Positions 27,259 to 36,817 are shown, counted from the first letter of the stretch. The stretch is 64,000 bases of DNA from [Clostridium] aerotolerans DSM 5434 (GCF_000687555.1 NZ_JHWJ01000008.1:62001-126000), one strand, 5' to 3'. Numbers and translations are program-made. Notes: generated by a model not told the origin, from the letters alone.

Positions 27259-27281
27259 ATTATCTCCCCCCTTTATGTTTT

Positions 27282-27415
27282 TTATATCATACCACCTCTA
27301 TGAGCAAAAGAATACATATCTTGAACCACCTCCTCTCTCGTTATAACGTAAAGACACAAAAGCTGGATAGTCCCACTCTGTATTCGGTTAATCCTTATAG
27401 AATATTACCATATAT
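27282..27415 (-). repeat. Second copy of the toxin leader with a broken toxin start
   Basis: About 110 bp upstream of a short frame (27282-27317, MYSFAHRGGMI then stop) closely match the leader of the intact toxin at 27859-27965. Shared pieces include TATGGTAATAT, AACCGAATACAG, CCAGCTTTT, GTCTTTACGT and GGAGGTGGT. The coding part diverges after five codons. This looks like a duplicated, then disrupted, type I toxin unit. Confidence 0.7.
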
Positions 27416-27529
27416 CTTTCATCATAAGTAATCTATATCTTATAATACATAATATAAAATCTCTTAAATACAAAAACACCTACCATGAACAAAAAGAGAC
27501 TAGAATCCATCTTACTATTAGTACCAAAA

Positions 27530-27612
27530 AAAAGCCTAATCCCTCACAACTAAGGGCTCGGCTTTAAATTTTTATTATTTATCTATAGTAGCAATTCTTC
27601 TTAAGAGCGTTA
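27530..27612 (-). pseudogene. Remnant of a tuf 3' end plus terminator
   Basis: Positions 27530-27607 resemble 28661-28737, the terminator and last codons of tuf, at roughly 75-80 percent by eye. Both share AACTAAGGGCTCGGCTTTAA. On the minus strand the remnant reads LRRIATIDK-stop against GRVATIVE-stop of EF-Tu. The rest of the gene is absent. It indicates an old second tuf copy or a segmental duplication. Confidence 0.65.
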
Positions 27613-27626
27613 ATAACAACTAAAAC

Positions 27627-27655
27627 TTGACATTACAATGTTCCAATGCTATATT
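27627..27655 (+). promoter_or_regulatory. Promoter of the antitoxin RNA
   Basis: Plus-strand TTGACA (27627-27632), 17 bp, TATATT (27650-27655). No open frame follows; a terminator comes about 100 bp later, which fits a small RNA. Confidence 0.75.
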
Positions 27656-27661
27656 TAGATT

Positions 27662-27763
27662 ATAAAAGAGCAACCGCCACACAAGGTGGAAGCTCCCAGT
27701 ATAACGACTAATGTCCTAATGGACACCGCCTATCCTGTTCGCGGCAGGGTAGGCTATTTTTTT
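27662..27763 (+). ncRNA. Candidate type I antitoxin RNA
   Basis: About 100 nt from the inferred start to a terminator formed by GCCTATCCTG/CAGGGTAGGC (27728-27754) and a T7 run. Two inner hairpins, CCAC-ACAAG-GTGG and GTCC-TAAT-GGAC, are visible. It converges on the holin-like toxin gene and is complementary to its last codons and 3' untranslated region. On the minus strand the toxin message can end at GAGC...GCTC followed by TTTT near 27660-27695. This is the txpA/ratA-type arrangement. Confidence 0.65.
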
Positions 27764-27858
27764 AACTTATGCCCGATGAAGAGGGGCACGCTGTCTATGT
27801 AAGTCAGCAATGCTAAGATAAAAGTTGCAAATAAAAGCACATCTGCAAATGAAAACAT
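27754..27858 (-). CDS. Holin-like type I toxin (Hol_Tox family)
   Basis: 34 aa: MFSFADVLLFATFILALLTY then IDSVPLFIGHKLKK. The pattern of a single helix ending in ALLTYID and a lysine-rich tail is that of the putative holin-like toxins of clostridia. Such peptides insert in the membrane and are silenced by an antisense RNA. ATG follows GGGAGGTGG. Promoter TTGTAG (27966-27971), 17 bp, TAATAT (27943-27948) gives a leader of about 80 nt. Confidence 0.75.
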   Translation of the reverse strand: MFSFADVLLFATFILALLTYIDSVPLFIGHKLKK

Positions 27859-27971
27859 ATCCCGCACCACCTCCCATCCCGTTATGACGTAAAGACATAA
27901 AAGCTGGAAGGTTCCACCCTGTATTCGGTTACTCCTGAAAGTATATTACCATATAATTCCAATGTCTACAA
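27859..27971 (-). promoter_or_regulatory. Promoter and leader of the toxin mRNA
   Basis: Contains the -35/-10 pair at 27943-27971 (TTGTAG, 17 bp, TAATAT, with TGG extended -10) and a leader repeated at 27305-27415. Conservation of the leader outside coding sequence suggests it matters for mRNA folding, as in other type I toxins whose leaders hide the ribosome site. Confidence 0.6.
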
Positions 27972-28168
27972 TATCTATTTAACCTCTGCTATCGGAAGAG
28001 GACAAACGTCCTTTTCGTTGTGAGATACAAAAAAACGCCTCAACTCGACCAAAGCACTTATGCGTTCGTCCTCCGGCAATGACTGCCCTCTTTAAGCATA
28101 TGCCCCCTCACTTTCTTTCATCATACACCAAAACTATCCAAAAGAAAAGAGACTGGGTTGGTCTCCTC
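27972..28168. other. Intergenic region without a clear gene
   Basis: No convincing coding frame. On the minus strand a 13-codon frame (28059-28100 region, MLKEGSHCRRTNA) follows AGGGGG, and a run GGCGTTTTTTT near 28030 could end a short transcript, but the stem before it is weak. Near 28140-28170 GAGAC/GTCTC with T-rich sequence on the minus strand may terminate the small membrane gene at 28169. Confidence 0.3.
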
Positions 28169-28387
28169 TTATAATTCTCTCTTTAGGAAAACCGCTATTC
28201 CGCTCAGAATAACAACTACTGCAATCGCTCCAGTTGTAATTCTAATTCCTTTTTCGCCCCACTTAAAATTGATTAAATCATACACATATTTTTTACATCT
28301 GAGTTTCGATAGCCATTCCCATTTAAAGACATCAAGATATAATATAATGCATGCAAAAACAAATAAAATGACCTCAGCCCAATTCAT
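28169..28387 (-). CDS. Small two-helix membrane protein, unknown
   Basis: 72 aa from ATG 28387 (GGAGG ten bases upstream). Helix 1 is WAEVILFVFACIILYL (about 3-18), helix 2 is TTGAIAVVVILSGIAVFL (about 51-68), with a basic cytoplasmic-type loop KWEWLSKLRCKKYVYDLINF between. Longer in-frame ATGs upstream lack ribosome sites. No family recognised. Confidence 0.55.
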   Translation of the reverse strand: MNWAEVILFVFACIILYLDVFKWEWLSKLRCKKYVYDLINFKWGEKGIRITTGAIAVVVILSGIAVFLKREL

Positions 28388-28433
28388 ATTTTTATATCCT
28401 CCGCTTACATCCATCATATCACTATAGTTCAGA

Positions 28434-28461
28434 AAAGAAAACACCCATCTTTCGACAGGTG
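28434..28461 (-). terminator. Intrinsic terminator with GAAA loop
   Basis: On the minus strand ACACCTGTC-GAAA-GATGGGTGT forms a 9-bp stem with G-U pairs, followed by TTTTCTTTTC. It lies upstream of the small membrane gene and would stop anything reading from the tuf side. Confidence 0.75.
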
Positions 28462-28620
28462 TATTATTGATTTATTATTTCCAATCCCATTTGAGATTCG
28501 TATTTTATAACCGCTTTTGGTAAAACACCAGGGCTGTCCATATTCCAGATAAGCAGTGATAATTTCATCTATGTAATCGGTCTTAACAAGCCAAACGAAG
28601 TAGTTCAGAAATTAAATTCC
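28462..28620 (-). pseudogene. Possible gene fragment between tuf and small membrane gene
   Basis: A minus-strand frame without a start codon reads NYFVWLVKTDYIDEIITAYL, then EYGQPWCFTKSGYKIRISNG, and runs into the terminator at 28434-28461. The composition is protein-like, but no family was recognised and there is no ribosome site. It could be the tail of a lost gene or chance. Confidence 0.25.
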
Positions 28621-28659
28621 TTATAATAATACCATACTAGTACCACAAGACAAAAAGAA

Positions 28660-28695
28660 AAAGCCGAAACCCTTATCAACTAAGGGCTCGGCTTT
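28660..28695 (-). terminator. Terminator of tuf
   Basis: On the minus strand AAGCCGAGCCCTTAG pairs with the AAGGGTTTCGGCTT arm and is followed by TTTCTTTTT. A diverged copy is found at 27530-27565. Confidence 0.85.
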
Positions 28696-28704
28696 AAATT
28701 TTAA

Positions 28705-29898
28705 TTATTCAACGATAGTAGCAACTCTACCTGAACCTACTGTACGTCCACCTTCACGGATAGCGAAACGGAGACCCTGCTCCATAGCGATTGGGTGAAT
28801 CAGTTCAACAGACATTTCTACGTTATCGCCAGGCATACACATCTCTGTGCCAGCTGGTAAATCACAAACACCAGTAACATCAGTTGTTCTGAAGTAGAAC
28901 TGAGGTCTGTAGTTGTTGAAGAAAGGAGTATGACGTCCACCTTCATCTTTTGTTAAAACGTAAACCTGAGCGGTAAACTTCTTATGGCACTTTACAGAAC
29001 CTGGTTTAACAAGACACTGTCCTCTTTCGATTTCAGTTCTCTGAACGCCACGAAGTAATGCACCGATGTTATCACCAGCCTGAGCCTCGTCAAGTAACTT
29101 ACGGAACATTTCGATTCCAGTTACAACAACTTTACGAGTCTCTTCGTGGATACCAATGATTTCAACTTCATCAGATACGTGTAATGTACCACGCTCTACT
29201 CTACCAGTAGCAACGGTACCACGGCCTGTGATGGAGAAAACGTCCTCGATTGGCATTAAGAATGGCTTATCTGTTTCACGAACTGGATCTGGAACCCACT
29301 CGTCAACTGCTGCCATTAATTCAAGAACCTTGTCGCCCCAAGAGCTTGTAGGATCTTCAAGAGCCTTTAAAGCAGAACCCTGGATGATTGGTGTATCATC
29401 GCCTGGGAATTCATACTCGTTTAACAGCTCACGGATTTCCATGTCTACTAATTCAAGTAACTCGGAATCGTCAACCATATCGCACTTGTTCATGAATACA
29501 ACGATGTAAGGAACGCCTACCTGACGAGAAAGCAGGATGTGCTCTCTTGTCTGAGCCATAACACCATCGGTAGCAGCTACAACTAAGATAGCGCCATCCA
29601 TCTGAGCAGCACCAGTGATCATGTTCTTAACGTAGTCAGCATGTCCTGGGCAGTCAACGTGTGCATAATGTCTCTTCTCTGTCTCATACTCAACGTGAGA
29701 AGTAGAAATTGTGATTCCACGCTCTCTCTCTTCTGGAGCCTTATCGATGTTCTCGAAAGCTACTGCCTGTCCAGTACCTAATCTCTCGTGAAGTGTCTTT
29801 GTGATAGCAGCTGTTAAAGTTGTTTTACCGTGGTCAACGTGACCAATGGTACCGATGTTACAATGGGTTTTGTTTCTTTCAAACTTAGCTTTAGCCAT
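28705..29898 (-). CDS. tuf: Elongation factor Tu
   Basis: 397 aa GTPase that carries aminoacyl-tRNA to the ribosome. G1 [11 protein letters not shown]2 region [13 protein letters not shown]3 [13 protein letters not shown]4 NKCDMV and G5 GSALKALE are present, followed by the two beta-barrel domains. It ends the str operon after fusA and also has its own promoter in the 156-bp gap. Confidence 0.98.
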   Translation of the reverse strand: MAKAKFERNKTHCNIGTIGHVDHGKTTLTAAITKTLHERLGTGQAVAFENIDKAPEERERGITISTSHVEYETEKRHYAHVDCPGHADYVKNMITGAAQMDGAILVVAATDGVMAQTREHILLSRQVGVPYIVVFMNKCDMVDDSELLELVDMEIRELLNEYEFPGDDTPIIQGSALKALEDPTSSWGDKVLELMAAVDEWVPDPVRETDKPFLMPIEDVFSITGRGTVATGRVERGTLHVSDEVEIIGIHEETRKVVVTGIEMFRKLLDEAQAGDNIGALLRGVQRTEIERGQCLVKPGSVKCHKKFTAQVYVLTKDEGGRHTPFFNNYRPQFYFRTTDVTGVCDLPAGTEMCMPGDNVEMSVELIHPIAMEQGLRFAIREGGRTVGSGRVATIVE

Positions 29899-29964
29899 TT
29901 TATAACGTCCTCCTTAATTTACGCTCTCTTTCGAGCTTTGTTTATATATGTTAGGCTGTTTTTT

Positions 29965-29993
29965 ATTATATGCTATTTGTGCACTATTTTCAA
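29965..29993 (-). promoter_or_regulatory. Internal promoter of tuf
   Basis: Minus-strand TTGAAA (29988-29993), 17 bp, TATAAT (29965-29970), placed after the fusA stop. It explains extra tuf expression relative to fusA. Confidence 0.8.
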
Positions 29994-30004
29994 GCCTATT
30001 TGAC

Positions 30005-30036
30005 GGGTTCCAGGCCGCCGTGACAGCCTGAAACCC
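30005..30036 (-). terminator. Hairpin between fusA and tuf
   Basis: GGGTTTCAGGC and GCCTGGAACCC pair on the minus strand around a 10-nt loop. There is no U tract, so it may be a partial terminator or an mRNA stabiliser just before the tuf promoter. Confidence 0.5.
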
Positions 30037-30054
30037 AGTGGAACCAGTTAGGAA

Positions 30055-32175
30055 TTATTTGCCCTTTTTATCTGCAAGAACTTTTTCCTGTACACTCTTT
30101 GGAACCGGCTCATATTTCTCAAAGAACATTGAGAAGTTACCGCGTCCCTGTGTTCTGGAACGTAAGTCTGTGGAATAACCGAACATCTCAGAAAGTGGTA
30201 CGAATGCTTTAACCATCTTTCCGCCGCCGATGTCTTCCATACCTTCGATACGGCCACGACGGGAGTTGATATCACCGATAACATCACCCATGTAGTCCTC
30301 AGGCATAGTTACTTCAACCTTCATGATTGGCTCAAGAAGAATGGAGCCGCCCTTGTTCATCGCATCCTTAAATGCCATAGAACCGGCAATGTGGAATGCC
30401 ATTTCACTGGAATCGACTTCATGGTAAGATCCGTCGTATACAGTAGCCTTAACACCAACTACCGGGAATCCGCCAAGAACACCAGACTTAGTTGCCTCTT
30501 CGATACCTTCACCGACTGCAGGAATATATTCCTTAGGAATAGATCCACCAACTACGGAAGACTCGAACTTGAACAGTTCTTCGCCATTGGCATCCATAGG
30601 CTCAAAGCGAACCTTACAGTGTCCGTACTGACCACGTCCACCAGACTGCTTTGCATACTTACTATCAACCTCAACGGTCTTAGTAAAGGTTTCCTTGTAA
30701 GCTACCTGAGGAGCACCTACGTTTGCTTCTACGTTGAACTCACGAAGCAGACGGTCTACGATGATCTCAAGATGAAGCTCACCCATACCGGAAATGATAA
30801 CCTGGCCAGTTTCCTGGTTGGTCTTTGCACGGAAGGTAGGATCTTCTTCTGCAAGCTTAGCTAACGCCTCGCCCATCTTGCCCTGACCAGCTTTGGTCTT
30901 AGGCTCGATAGCGATATCGATAACTGGCTCTGGGAATTCCATGGACTCAAGAATTACCGGATGCTGCTCGTCACAGATAGTATCACCTGTTGTTGTTACC
31001 TTGAAACCAACAGCTGCAGCGATATCACCGGAGTACACTTTGTCTAACTCAGATCTCTTGTTGGCATGCATCTGAAGGATACGGCCTACACGCTCTTTTT
31101 TACCTTTTGTTGCATTTAATACATAAGAACCGGAGTTCATGATGCCGGAGTAAACACGGAAGAATGCCAGCTTACCAACGAATGGGTCTGTCATAATCTT
31201 AAATGCAAGAGCGGAGAAAGGTTCGTCATCAGAGGAATGTCTCTCGATCTCATTGCCGTCTAAATCAACACCCTTAATAGAAGCGATGTCAGTTGGAGCC
31301 GGCATATATTCAAGAATCGCATCAAGGAGTCTCTGTACGCCTTTGTTTCTGTATGCGCTACCGCAGCATACAGGAATAGCGGTACAGTTACAAGTTGCTT
31401 TTCTTAAAGCTTTCTTTAATTCTGCTGTGGATGGCTCTTCCCCTTCCAGGTATGCCATCATTAAGTCATCATCTAACTCGCAGATTTTTTCTACTAACTC
31501 AGCATGGTAAAGCTCGGCATCGTCTTTCATATCCTCTGGGATTTCAACGATATCGATATCATCACCCTTGTCGTCGTTGTAGATATATGCTCTCATCTCG
31601 AACAGGTCGATGATTCCTTTGAATTCATCTTCTGCGCCGATAGGGAGCTGGATGCAGATAGCATTCTTACCAAGACGAGTCTTGATCTGCTCTACTGCTC
31701 CAAAGAAGTTTGCACCCATGATATCCATCTTGTTGATGAATGCCATACGGGGTACGTTGTAGGTGTCAGCCTGACGCCATACATTTTCGGACTGTGGCTC
31801 AACGCCTCCCTTTGCACAGAAAACGCCAACAGCGCCATCAAGTACACGTAAGGAACGTTCTACCTCTACGGTAAAGTCAACGTGTCCTGGAGTATCAATG
31901 ATGTTGATACGGTGTTCCGGAGCGCCTGGCTTTACTTTGTTGTTCTCATGCATCGTCCAGTGACAAGTAGTAGCAGCAGAAGTAATTGTGATACCTCTTT
32001 CCTGCTCCTGCTCCATCCAGTCCATGGTAGCAGTTCCTTCATGTGTGTCACCGATTTTGTAATTTACACCAGTGTAATAGAGGATACGCTCAGTCAATGT
32101 AGTTTTACCTGCATCGATATGGGCCATGATACCAATATTTCTGGTTGCTTCCAATGGATATTCTCTTCCAGCCAA
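30055..32175 (-). CDS. fusA: Elongation factor G
   Basis: 706 aa translocation GTPase. G1 [11 protein letters not shown]3 [12 protein letters not shown] and G4 NKMDIMG are visible, followed by domains II-V including [14 protein letters not shown] and the C-terminal [16 protein letters not shown]. Promotes tRNA/mRNA translocation and, with RRF, ribosome recycling. It lies 16 bp after rpsG. Confidence 0.98.
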   Translation of the reverse strand: MAGREYPLEATRNIGIMAHIDAGKTTLTERILYYTGVNYKIGDTHEGTATMDWMEQEQERGITITSAATTCHWTMHENNKVKPGAPEHRINIIDTPGHVDFTVEVERSLRVLDGAVGVFCAKGGVEPQSENVWRQADTYNVPRMAFINKMDIMGANFFGAVEQIKTRLGKNAICIQLPIGAEDEFKGIIDLFEMRAYIYNDDKGDDIDIVEIPEDMKDDAELYHAELVEKICELDDDLMMAYLEGEEPSTAELKKALRKATCNCTAIPVCCGSAYRNKGVQRLLDAILEYMPAPTDIASIKGVDLDGNEIERHSSDDEPFSALAFKIMTDPFVGKLAFFRVYSGIMNSGSYVLNATKGKKERVGRILQMHANKRSELDKVYSGDIAAAVGFKVTTTGDTICDEQHPVILESMEFPEPVIDIAIEPKTKAGQGKMGEALAKLAEEDPTFRAKTNQETGQVIISGMGELHLEIIVDRLLREFNVEANVGAPQVAYKETFTKTVEVDSKYAKQSGGRGQYGHCKVRFEPMDANGEELFKFESSVVGGSIPKEYIPAVGEGIEEATKSGVLGGFPVVGVKATVYDGSYHEVDSSEMAFHIAGSMAFKDAMNKGGSILLEPIMKVEVTMPEDYMGDVIGDINSRRGRIEGMEDIGGGKMVKAFVPLSEMFGYSTDLRSRTQGRGNFSMFFEKYEPVPKSVQEKVLADKKGK

Positions 32176-32191
32176 AGCTTATTCCTCCTAA

Positions 32192-32710
<519 letters not shown>

Positions 32711-32839
32711 CTATTCATTAGATCCTAGGTACTCACAAACATTCAAGTTGCGTTCGCGCTCGGTTTCTATATATAATCCTGCAACCTACAGGTTCAATAT
32801 CTAAAGTCCGGCACTAGAAATTCAAATGTGTGGTTCTAA

Positions 32840-33259
32840 TTATTTTTTGTCTTTCGGTCTCTTCGCACCGTATTTGGAACGAGCCTGTTTTCTGTTAGCT
32901 ACGCCTGCAGTATCCAGGGTACCTCTAACGATATGATATCTGGTACCTGGTAAGTCTTTTACTCTACCGCCACGAATTAAAACAACGCTATGCTCCTGTA
33001 AGTTATGACCCTCACCTGGGATATAGCTTGTTACTTCGATACCGTTAGAAAGACGAACTCTAGCGATCTTTCTAAGAGCTGAGTTAGGCTTTTTAGGTGT
33101 AGCAGTCTTAACTGCGGTACAAACGCCTCTCTTCTGGGGAGCGGAAATATCAGTAGCCTTCTTCTGTAAAGAGTTGTAACCCTTCTGAAGAGCGGGTGCT
33201 GTAGATTTCTTTTCGCTTGTCTGTCTTCCCTTTCTTACTAACTGGTTAAATGTGGGCAT
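32840..33259 (-). CDS. rpsL: 30S ribosomal protein S12
   Basis: 139 aa starting [14 protein letters not shown]12 controls decoding accuracy. [20 protein letters not shown] and [17 protein letters not shown] keep the wild-type lysines at which streptomycin-resistance changes occur elsewhere. A GTG three codons upstream is part of GGAGGTGAATGG, so the ATG at 33259 is used. First gene of the str operon here, separated from rpoC by the sugar island. Confidence 0.97.
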   Translation of the reverse strand: MPTFNQLVRKGRQTSEKKSTAPALQKGYNSLQKKATDISAPQKRGVCTAVKTATPKKPNSALRKIARVRLSNGIEVTSYIPGEGHNLQEHSVVLIRGGRVKDLPGTRYHIVRGTLDTAGVANRKQARSKYGAKRPKDKK

Positions 33260-33350
33260 TCCATTCACCTCCTGTGATATTGTCTGTGGTTGCTGTTATC
33301 TTCAGCTTAATTTACGCACAAAAACATGACGCGTTTATGCACGCCTAATT

Positions 33351-33379
33351 ATTATATACATATAGTTTTTTTTTGTCAA
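33351..33379 (-). promoter_or_regulatory. Perfect consensus promoter of the str operon
   Basis: Minus-strand TTGACA (33374-33379), exactly 17 bp (A-rich), TATAAT (33351-33356). Predicted start near 33345, leaving a leader of about 85 nt before rpsL. Confidence 0.9.
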
Positions 33380-33406
33380 GGTTTTCTTTTTCGTGAAATT
33401 CAGGCC

Positions 33407-33442
33407 AAAAACAAGGCTGCAGCAAAGGTTTCTGCCGCAGCC
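33407..33442 (-). terminator. Terminator of the sugar-island operon
   Basis: Minus-strand GGCTGCGGCAGA and TTTGCTGCAGCC pair around AACC and are followed by TTGTTTTT. It lies about 15 bp after the binding-protein stop and directly before the str promoter. Confidence 0.85.
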
Positions 33443-33456
33443 ATATCAATTTTATT

Positions 33457-34722
33457 TTATTGTTCTTTCAATTCTTTCAGCTTTTCGTTGATCACGCCAT
33501 CCATTTCCTCCGCGTACTGATCTACCGTCAGCTTACCTGCTAAAACATCCACCAGCTTATCACGAAGATCTCCCTGTACCCCTCCGGTCATTGCCTGGTA
33601 TCCCCACTCTGCTCCAGGACGGGAAGAAGTAGCAGCCAGCTCCTTGGAAAAAATATCAAAAAATTCTTTTCCAAATGCGTAGTTCAAGCTTTCATTTCCC
33701 TTTACCTGAGATAAGTAGCTGTTCTCCTCGCAGTACTTCGCATTGTTTTCCGGCTTGGAGATCCATTCAATAAATTCTGCTGCTTCTTTTTCCACTCCGG
33801 TATTTTTAAACGCTGCCAGATACTTTCCTCCAGGTACAGAAGAACGTGTGGCTTCTTTTGGAAGATAGGTCACTCCCCACTCAAAATCAGTAATCTGATC
33901 TTTATAATTGGCAATCATCCAGCTTCCTGAAAAATGCATGGCAACCTGCCCGGTACGGAAGAGGTTGTTGGGATTCTCTGAGCCAAGCCATACAGAGGAA
34001 GGAATGATTCCCTCATCGTGTAAATCCTTAAAGAACTGTATGGCATGTTTATTTTCCGGCGTATTAAAATCGCTCCCATTCAGCTCAGGATTTAAAAGGC
34101 CGCCGCCTGACTGGTAAAGAAGGGTGGTAAATCTCTGAGGGGACTTGTCATAAACAAGGCCGTATTTGCAGCCGCCCTTTTCCATTACGGTTTTCATGGC
34201 TTCCTTCCACTCATCCCAGGTCCATACCTCGTCCTCAGACTGAGGAACAGAAACTCCTGCCTTATCAAAGGCTGTCTTATTATAAATGAGTCCGTTGGCA
34301 GTTACGTCCATAGGCGCTGCCAGAACCTTATCATCAAAAACGAATTTCAACCCTTCCCCAAAGCTGTTTACAAATTCATCTTTATTGGATACGTACTCTC
34401 CGAGATCCACAAGCTGATTCTGGAACGGTCCTAAATTGGTAAGCCTTGCAATGGCAGGAGCTTCCTTTCCATTGATCATGTTTTTAATCTTGCTCTCTAA
34501 ATCAGAATACGGAACCTCAATCAGATTGATCTTGATGTCCGGATGCTCTTTCATGTATTCGTCGGCAAGCTTCACAAAGGATTCCCCTTCTTTTCCGTCG
34601 CTGAACCATACCACATCAAGCTTCTTTTCTTTGCTGTCCGCCTGTTTCCCCCCACCGGAACAACCCACAAGGGTCGAAAGCGCCAGCATCCCCATAAGCA
34701 ACCATGATACTGTTTTTTTCAT
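33457..34722 (-). CDS. Sugar ABC transporter binding lipoprotein (family 1)
   Basis: 421 aa. Lipobox LSTLVGC with lipidated Cys21, then a solute-binding-protein-1 fold (DVVWFSDGKEGESFVKLADE, KEHPDIKINLIEVPYSDLES, GQVAMHFSGSWMIANYKD). It captures an oligosaccharide for the two permeases at 39357-41055. It is the last gene of the operon, so the ATPase is supplied from elsewhere, as usual for the MsmK-type shared ATPase. ATG follows GGAGAGG; an in-frame upstream ATG lacks a site. Confidence 0.92.
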   Translation of the reverse strand: MKKTVSWLLMGMLALSTLVGCSGGGKQADSKEKKLDVVWFSDGKEGESFVKLADEYMKEHPDIKINLIEVPYSDLESKIKNMINGKEAPAIARLTNLGPFQNQLVDLGEYVSNKDEFVNSFGEGLKFVFDDKVLAAPMDVTANGLIYNKTAFDKAGVSVPQSEDEVWTWDEWKEAMKTVMEKGGCKYGLVYDKSPQRFTTLLYQSGGGLLNPELNGSDFNTPENKHAIQFFKDLHDEGIIPSSVWLGSENPNNLFRTGQVAMHFSGSWMIANYKDQITDFEWGVTYLPKEATRSSVPGGKYLAAFKNTGVEKEAAEFIEWISKPENNAKYCEENSYLSQVKGNESLNYAFGKEFFDIFSKELAATSSRPGAEWGYQAMTGGVQGDLRDKLVDVLAGKLTVDQYAEEMDGVINEKLKELKEQ

Positions 34723-34801
34723 AAATACCTCTCCTTTTTTAGTTGGTAACTTCATTTTATCATTCGCCTCACGGAAAAAGTTTCATATATCAGACAGGAA
34801 A

Positions 34802-35725
34802 TCATTCTTTTTTGCTCTTTTTTGACTGGGCATATTTTTTTGGTGTAATCCCCGTCATCTTCTTAAATACAGCAATAAAATGGCTGTCACTGTTATAGGA
34901 AAGCTTTACCGCCACATCCGTGACTGAGTGGCCTTCCTTTAATAGTGCCTTCGCTGCAATGATCTTTTGATTGGCCACATACTGGGTCAAAGTAAAACCT
35001 GTCTCCTTTTTGAAATAGTGGCTTAAATAATACCGGTTCATATAAAATCTCCGTGAGATTTCATTAAGATCCAGCCGTTCCTCCACATGAGACGCAATGT
35101 ACTTTTTTAACTGCTCGATTCTTTCCCGGTAAAGCACCGGGTCCTTAAACTCCTGATCTTCATAAGTGGAATCAAAGCCCAGGGTCGTTTTATGTTTTTC
35201 CTTCTCCATAAAGAACTGATACATTTCATTGACAGAAACCATGAGTTCCAGAATGGACAGCTTGATTCTTACACTGTTCTCAATGCTGCCTCTGTTTTCG
35301 GAATGAATGTTCTGCTCTATTTTTTCAAACAGCTTTTCCACCTTTTCAAGATTCTCTCCGCTTAAATGAAGGCGATGGAGAAATGGATCAGGGCGATGTT
35401 CGAAAAACATGGTGAAATCATAATGAAATGCTTCCTCTAAGTGTAACAATAGCTCAGGCTCAAACATGAGAACATATCGGTGATACGTTTTTCCTTCTCC
35501 GCCGCTGGTTCGGTGATACTCTTTGTTATTAATCAGAAACAGATCCCCTGATTTGGCATGGTAGGTGCGATTGCCTATCTCCATCAAAGCTCCGTCTGTG
35601 AGAAACAATATGATTTCATACTGGTTGTGAAAATGGAATCCCTGCATAGCCCAATTTTCAGAGCCTCCATGAAAATAATATAGTGAGTCAAATTCTTCAA
35701 AAAATACGCGTTCTTTCATCTTCAC
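34802..35725 (-). CDS. AraC-family regulator of the sugar island
   Basis: 307 aa. N-terminal cupin domain (about 15-115; MQGFHFHNQYEIILFLTDG, SGDLFLINNKEYHR) and C-terminal AraC double helix-turn-helix (LDLNEISRRFYMNRYYLSHY and VTDVAVKLSYNSDSHFIAVF). It sits within the sugar operon and is the likely activator responding to the imported saccharide. Start is either GTG at 35725 (6 bp after AAAGGA, taken here) or ATG at 35719. Confidence 0.9.
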   Translation of the reverse strand: MKMKERVFFEEFDSLYYFHGGSENWAMQGFHFHNQYEIILFLTDGALMEIGNRTYHAKSGDLFLINNKEYHRTSGGEGKTYHRYVLMFEPELLLHLEEAFHYDFTMFFEHRPDPFLHRLHLSGENLEKVEKLFEKIEQNIHSENRGSIENSVRIKLSILELMVSVNEMYQFFMEKEKHKTTLGFDSTYEDQEFKDPVLYRERIEQLKKYIASHVEERLDLNEISRRFYMNRYYLSHYFKKETGFTLTQYVANQKIIAAKALLKEGHSVTDVAVKLSYNSDSHFIAVFKKMTGITPKKYAQSKKSKKE

Positions 35726-35737
35726 AACCAGTCCTTT

Positions 35738-36817
35738 CTAATGCCAGTAAGGAAGCATTGCTTCTTGCAGTACTAAAATCATAAGTGCCTGTCCATAGGT
35801 CATGGGACAGCATGGAATCGTTTTGTAGAACTCGCCGTCTAAACCAATGGGAGTGCCGTAAGAAACATTTTGAACGGTTCCATCTTCTTCGATGTAATCC
35901 ATGAGGTGCTTCGTTCCAAGTTCAATCAGCTCCTGGTATTCTTCTCTTTTTAAGATACCCAGCCTTACTCCCTTCATAATACCATAAAGGAAGGCTGCAC
36001 TGCAGGATAATTCTAAATAGGAAGATTCATCATTGATAATGGTATGCCACAAGCCACTTTCAGGGTCTGCATATCTCTTCAGAGCTTTCACCTGATTTTC
36101 ATAAACACTTAAGAAATACCGTTTTATCCCCTCATCTAAATCAATATCCTCTAAAAGCTCCATAATAACAATGGTGTACCAGCAGTTTCCTCTTCCCCAC
36201 AGCACCTTTCCATAATTGTCATTTCTCTGAAAGTTAAAGCCATGGTAAAATAGTCCTTCTTCTTTATTTAACAGATATTTGATGTGAGAGAGAATCTGAT
36301 AGTTGGCTTCGTCCACATAATCCTTTCTCTCAAGAAGCTTTCCGGCTCTGGTAAGAAAGAGAACTGTCATGAAAAGGGTGTCAATGAGGATCTCATGGTC
36401 ATTGGCACTTCCCGTGATCATATGCTGAAAGCAGCCATCCCCGGTACGAATCAGTTTTTTATCCTTCATAATCCAGTCAGACCAGTCCTTAATGAACGTA
36501 AGGTATTCCGGCTTTCTAGTTTTTTCATAGAGGTAGGTCAGGGTAAGCATGGGAGAGGTGGTATTTACATTTCTCTCTAATATGCCCTCCTTGATACGGC
36601 TGTCGAACCAGTTTTCTATATAATCGAGGATTTCTTTTTTCTGGCTGACCTCATAGTATTTATAAAGTCCGAAAATCCCCACTCCCTGGGGCCATTCCCA
36701 GCAGTTAAAATCAATGAGGCTGATGGGGTAAACTTCCTTCATCCCGTTATTTTTAAGAGCCATCATTTTTTCCGAAACCAGATTCAGTCTCTCTTCCATG
36801 GTTTTTATATCGATCAA
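35738..36817 (-). CDS. GH105 unsaturated rhamnogalacturonyl/uronyl hydrolase (TTG start)
   Basis: 359 aa (alpha/alpha)6 barrel. GH105 enzymes remove the 4,5-unsaturated uronic acid left at the end of pectin or other oligosaccharides by polysaccharide lyases. The catalytic Asp is Asp146 in SANDHEILIDTLFM; YteR numbering is close (Asp143). FYHGFNFQRND and LWGRGNCWYTIVIME are typical. The start is TTG at 36817, inside the preceding stop (TTGA) and 6 bp after GGAGAG; an ATG upstream encloses that site. No signal peptide: cytosolic. Confidence 0.9.
   Translation of the reverse strand: MIDIKTMEERLNLVSEKMMALKNNGMKEVYPISLIDFNCWEWPQGVGIFGLYKYYEVSQKKEILDYIENWFDSRIKEGILERNVNTTSPMLTLTYLYEKTRKPEYLTFIKDWSDWIMKDKKLIRTGDGCFQHMITGSANDHEILIDTLFMTVLFLTRAGKLLERKDYVDEANYQILSHIKYLLNKEEGLFYHGFNFQRNDNYGKVLWGRGNCWYTIVIMELLEDIDLDEGIKRYFLSVYENQVKALKRYADPESGLWHTIINDESSYLELSCSAAFLYGIMKGVRLGILKREEYQELIELGTKHLMDYIEEDGTVQNVSYGTPIGLDGEFYKTIPCCPMTYGQALMILVLQEAMLPYWH

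Noticed and set aside
27500-27980. CRISPR array
   Set aside because: Only two copies of each repeat, long, diverged and with unrelated spacing; no cas genes.
26479-28700. Insertion sequence or phage remnant
   Set aside because: No transposase, integrase or terminal inverted repeats were seen. The repeats present are a toxin leader copy and a tuf 3' end copy.
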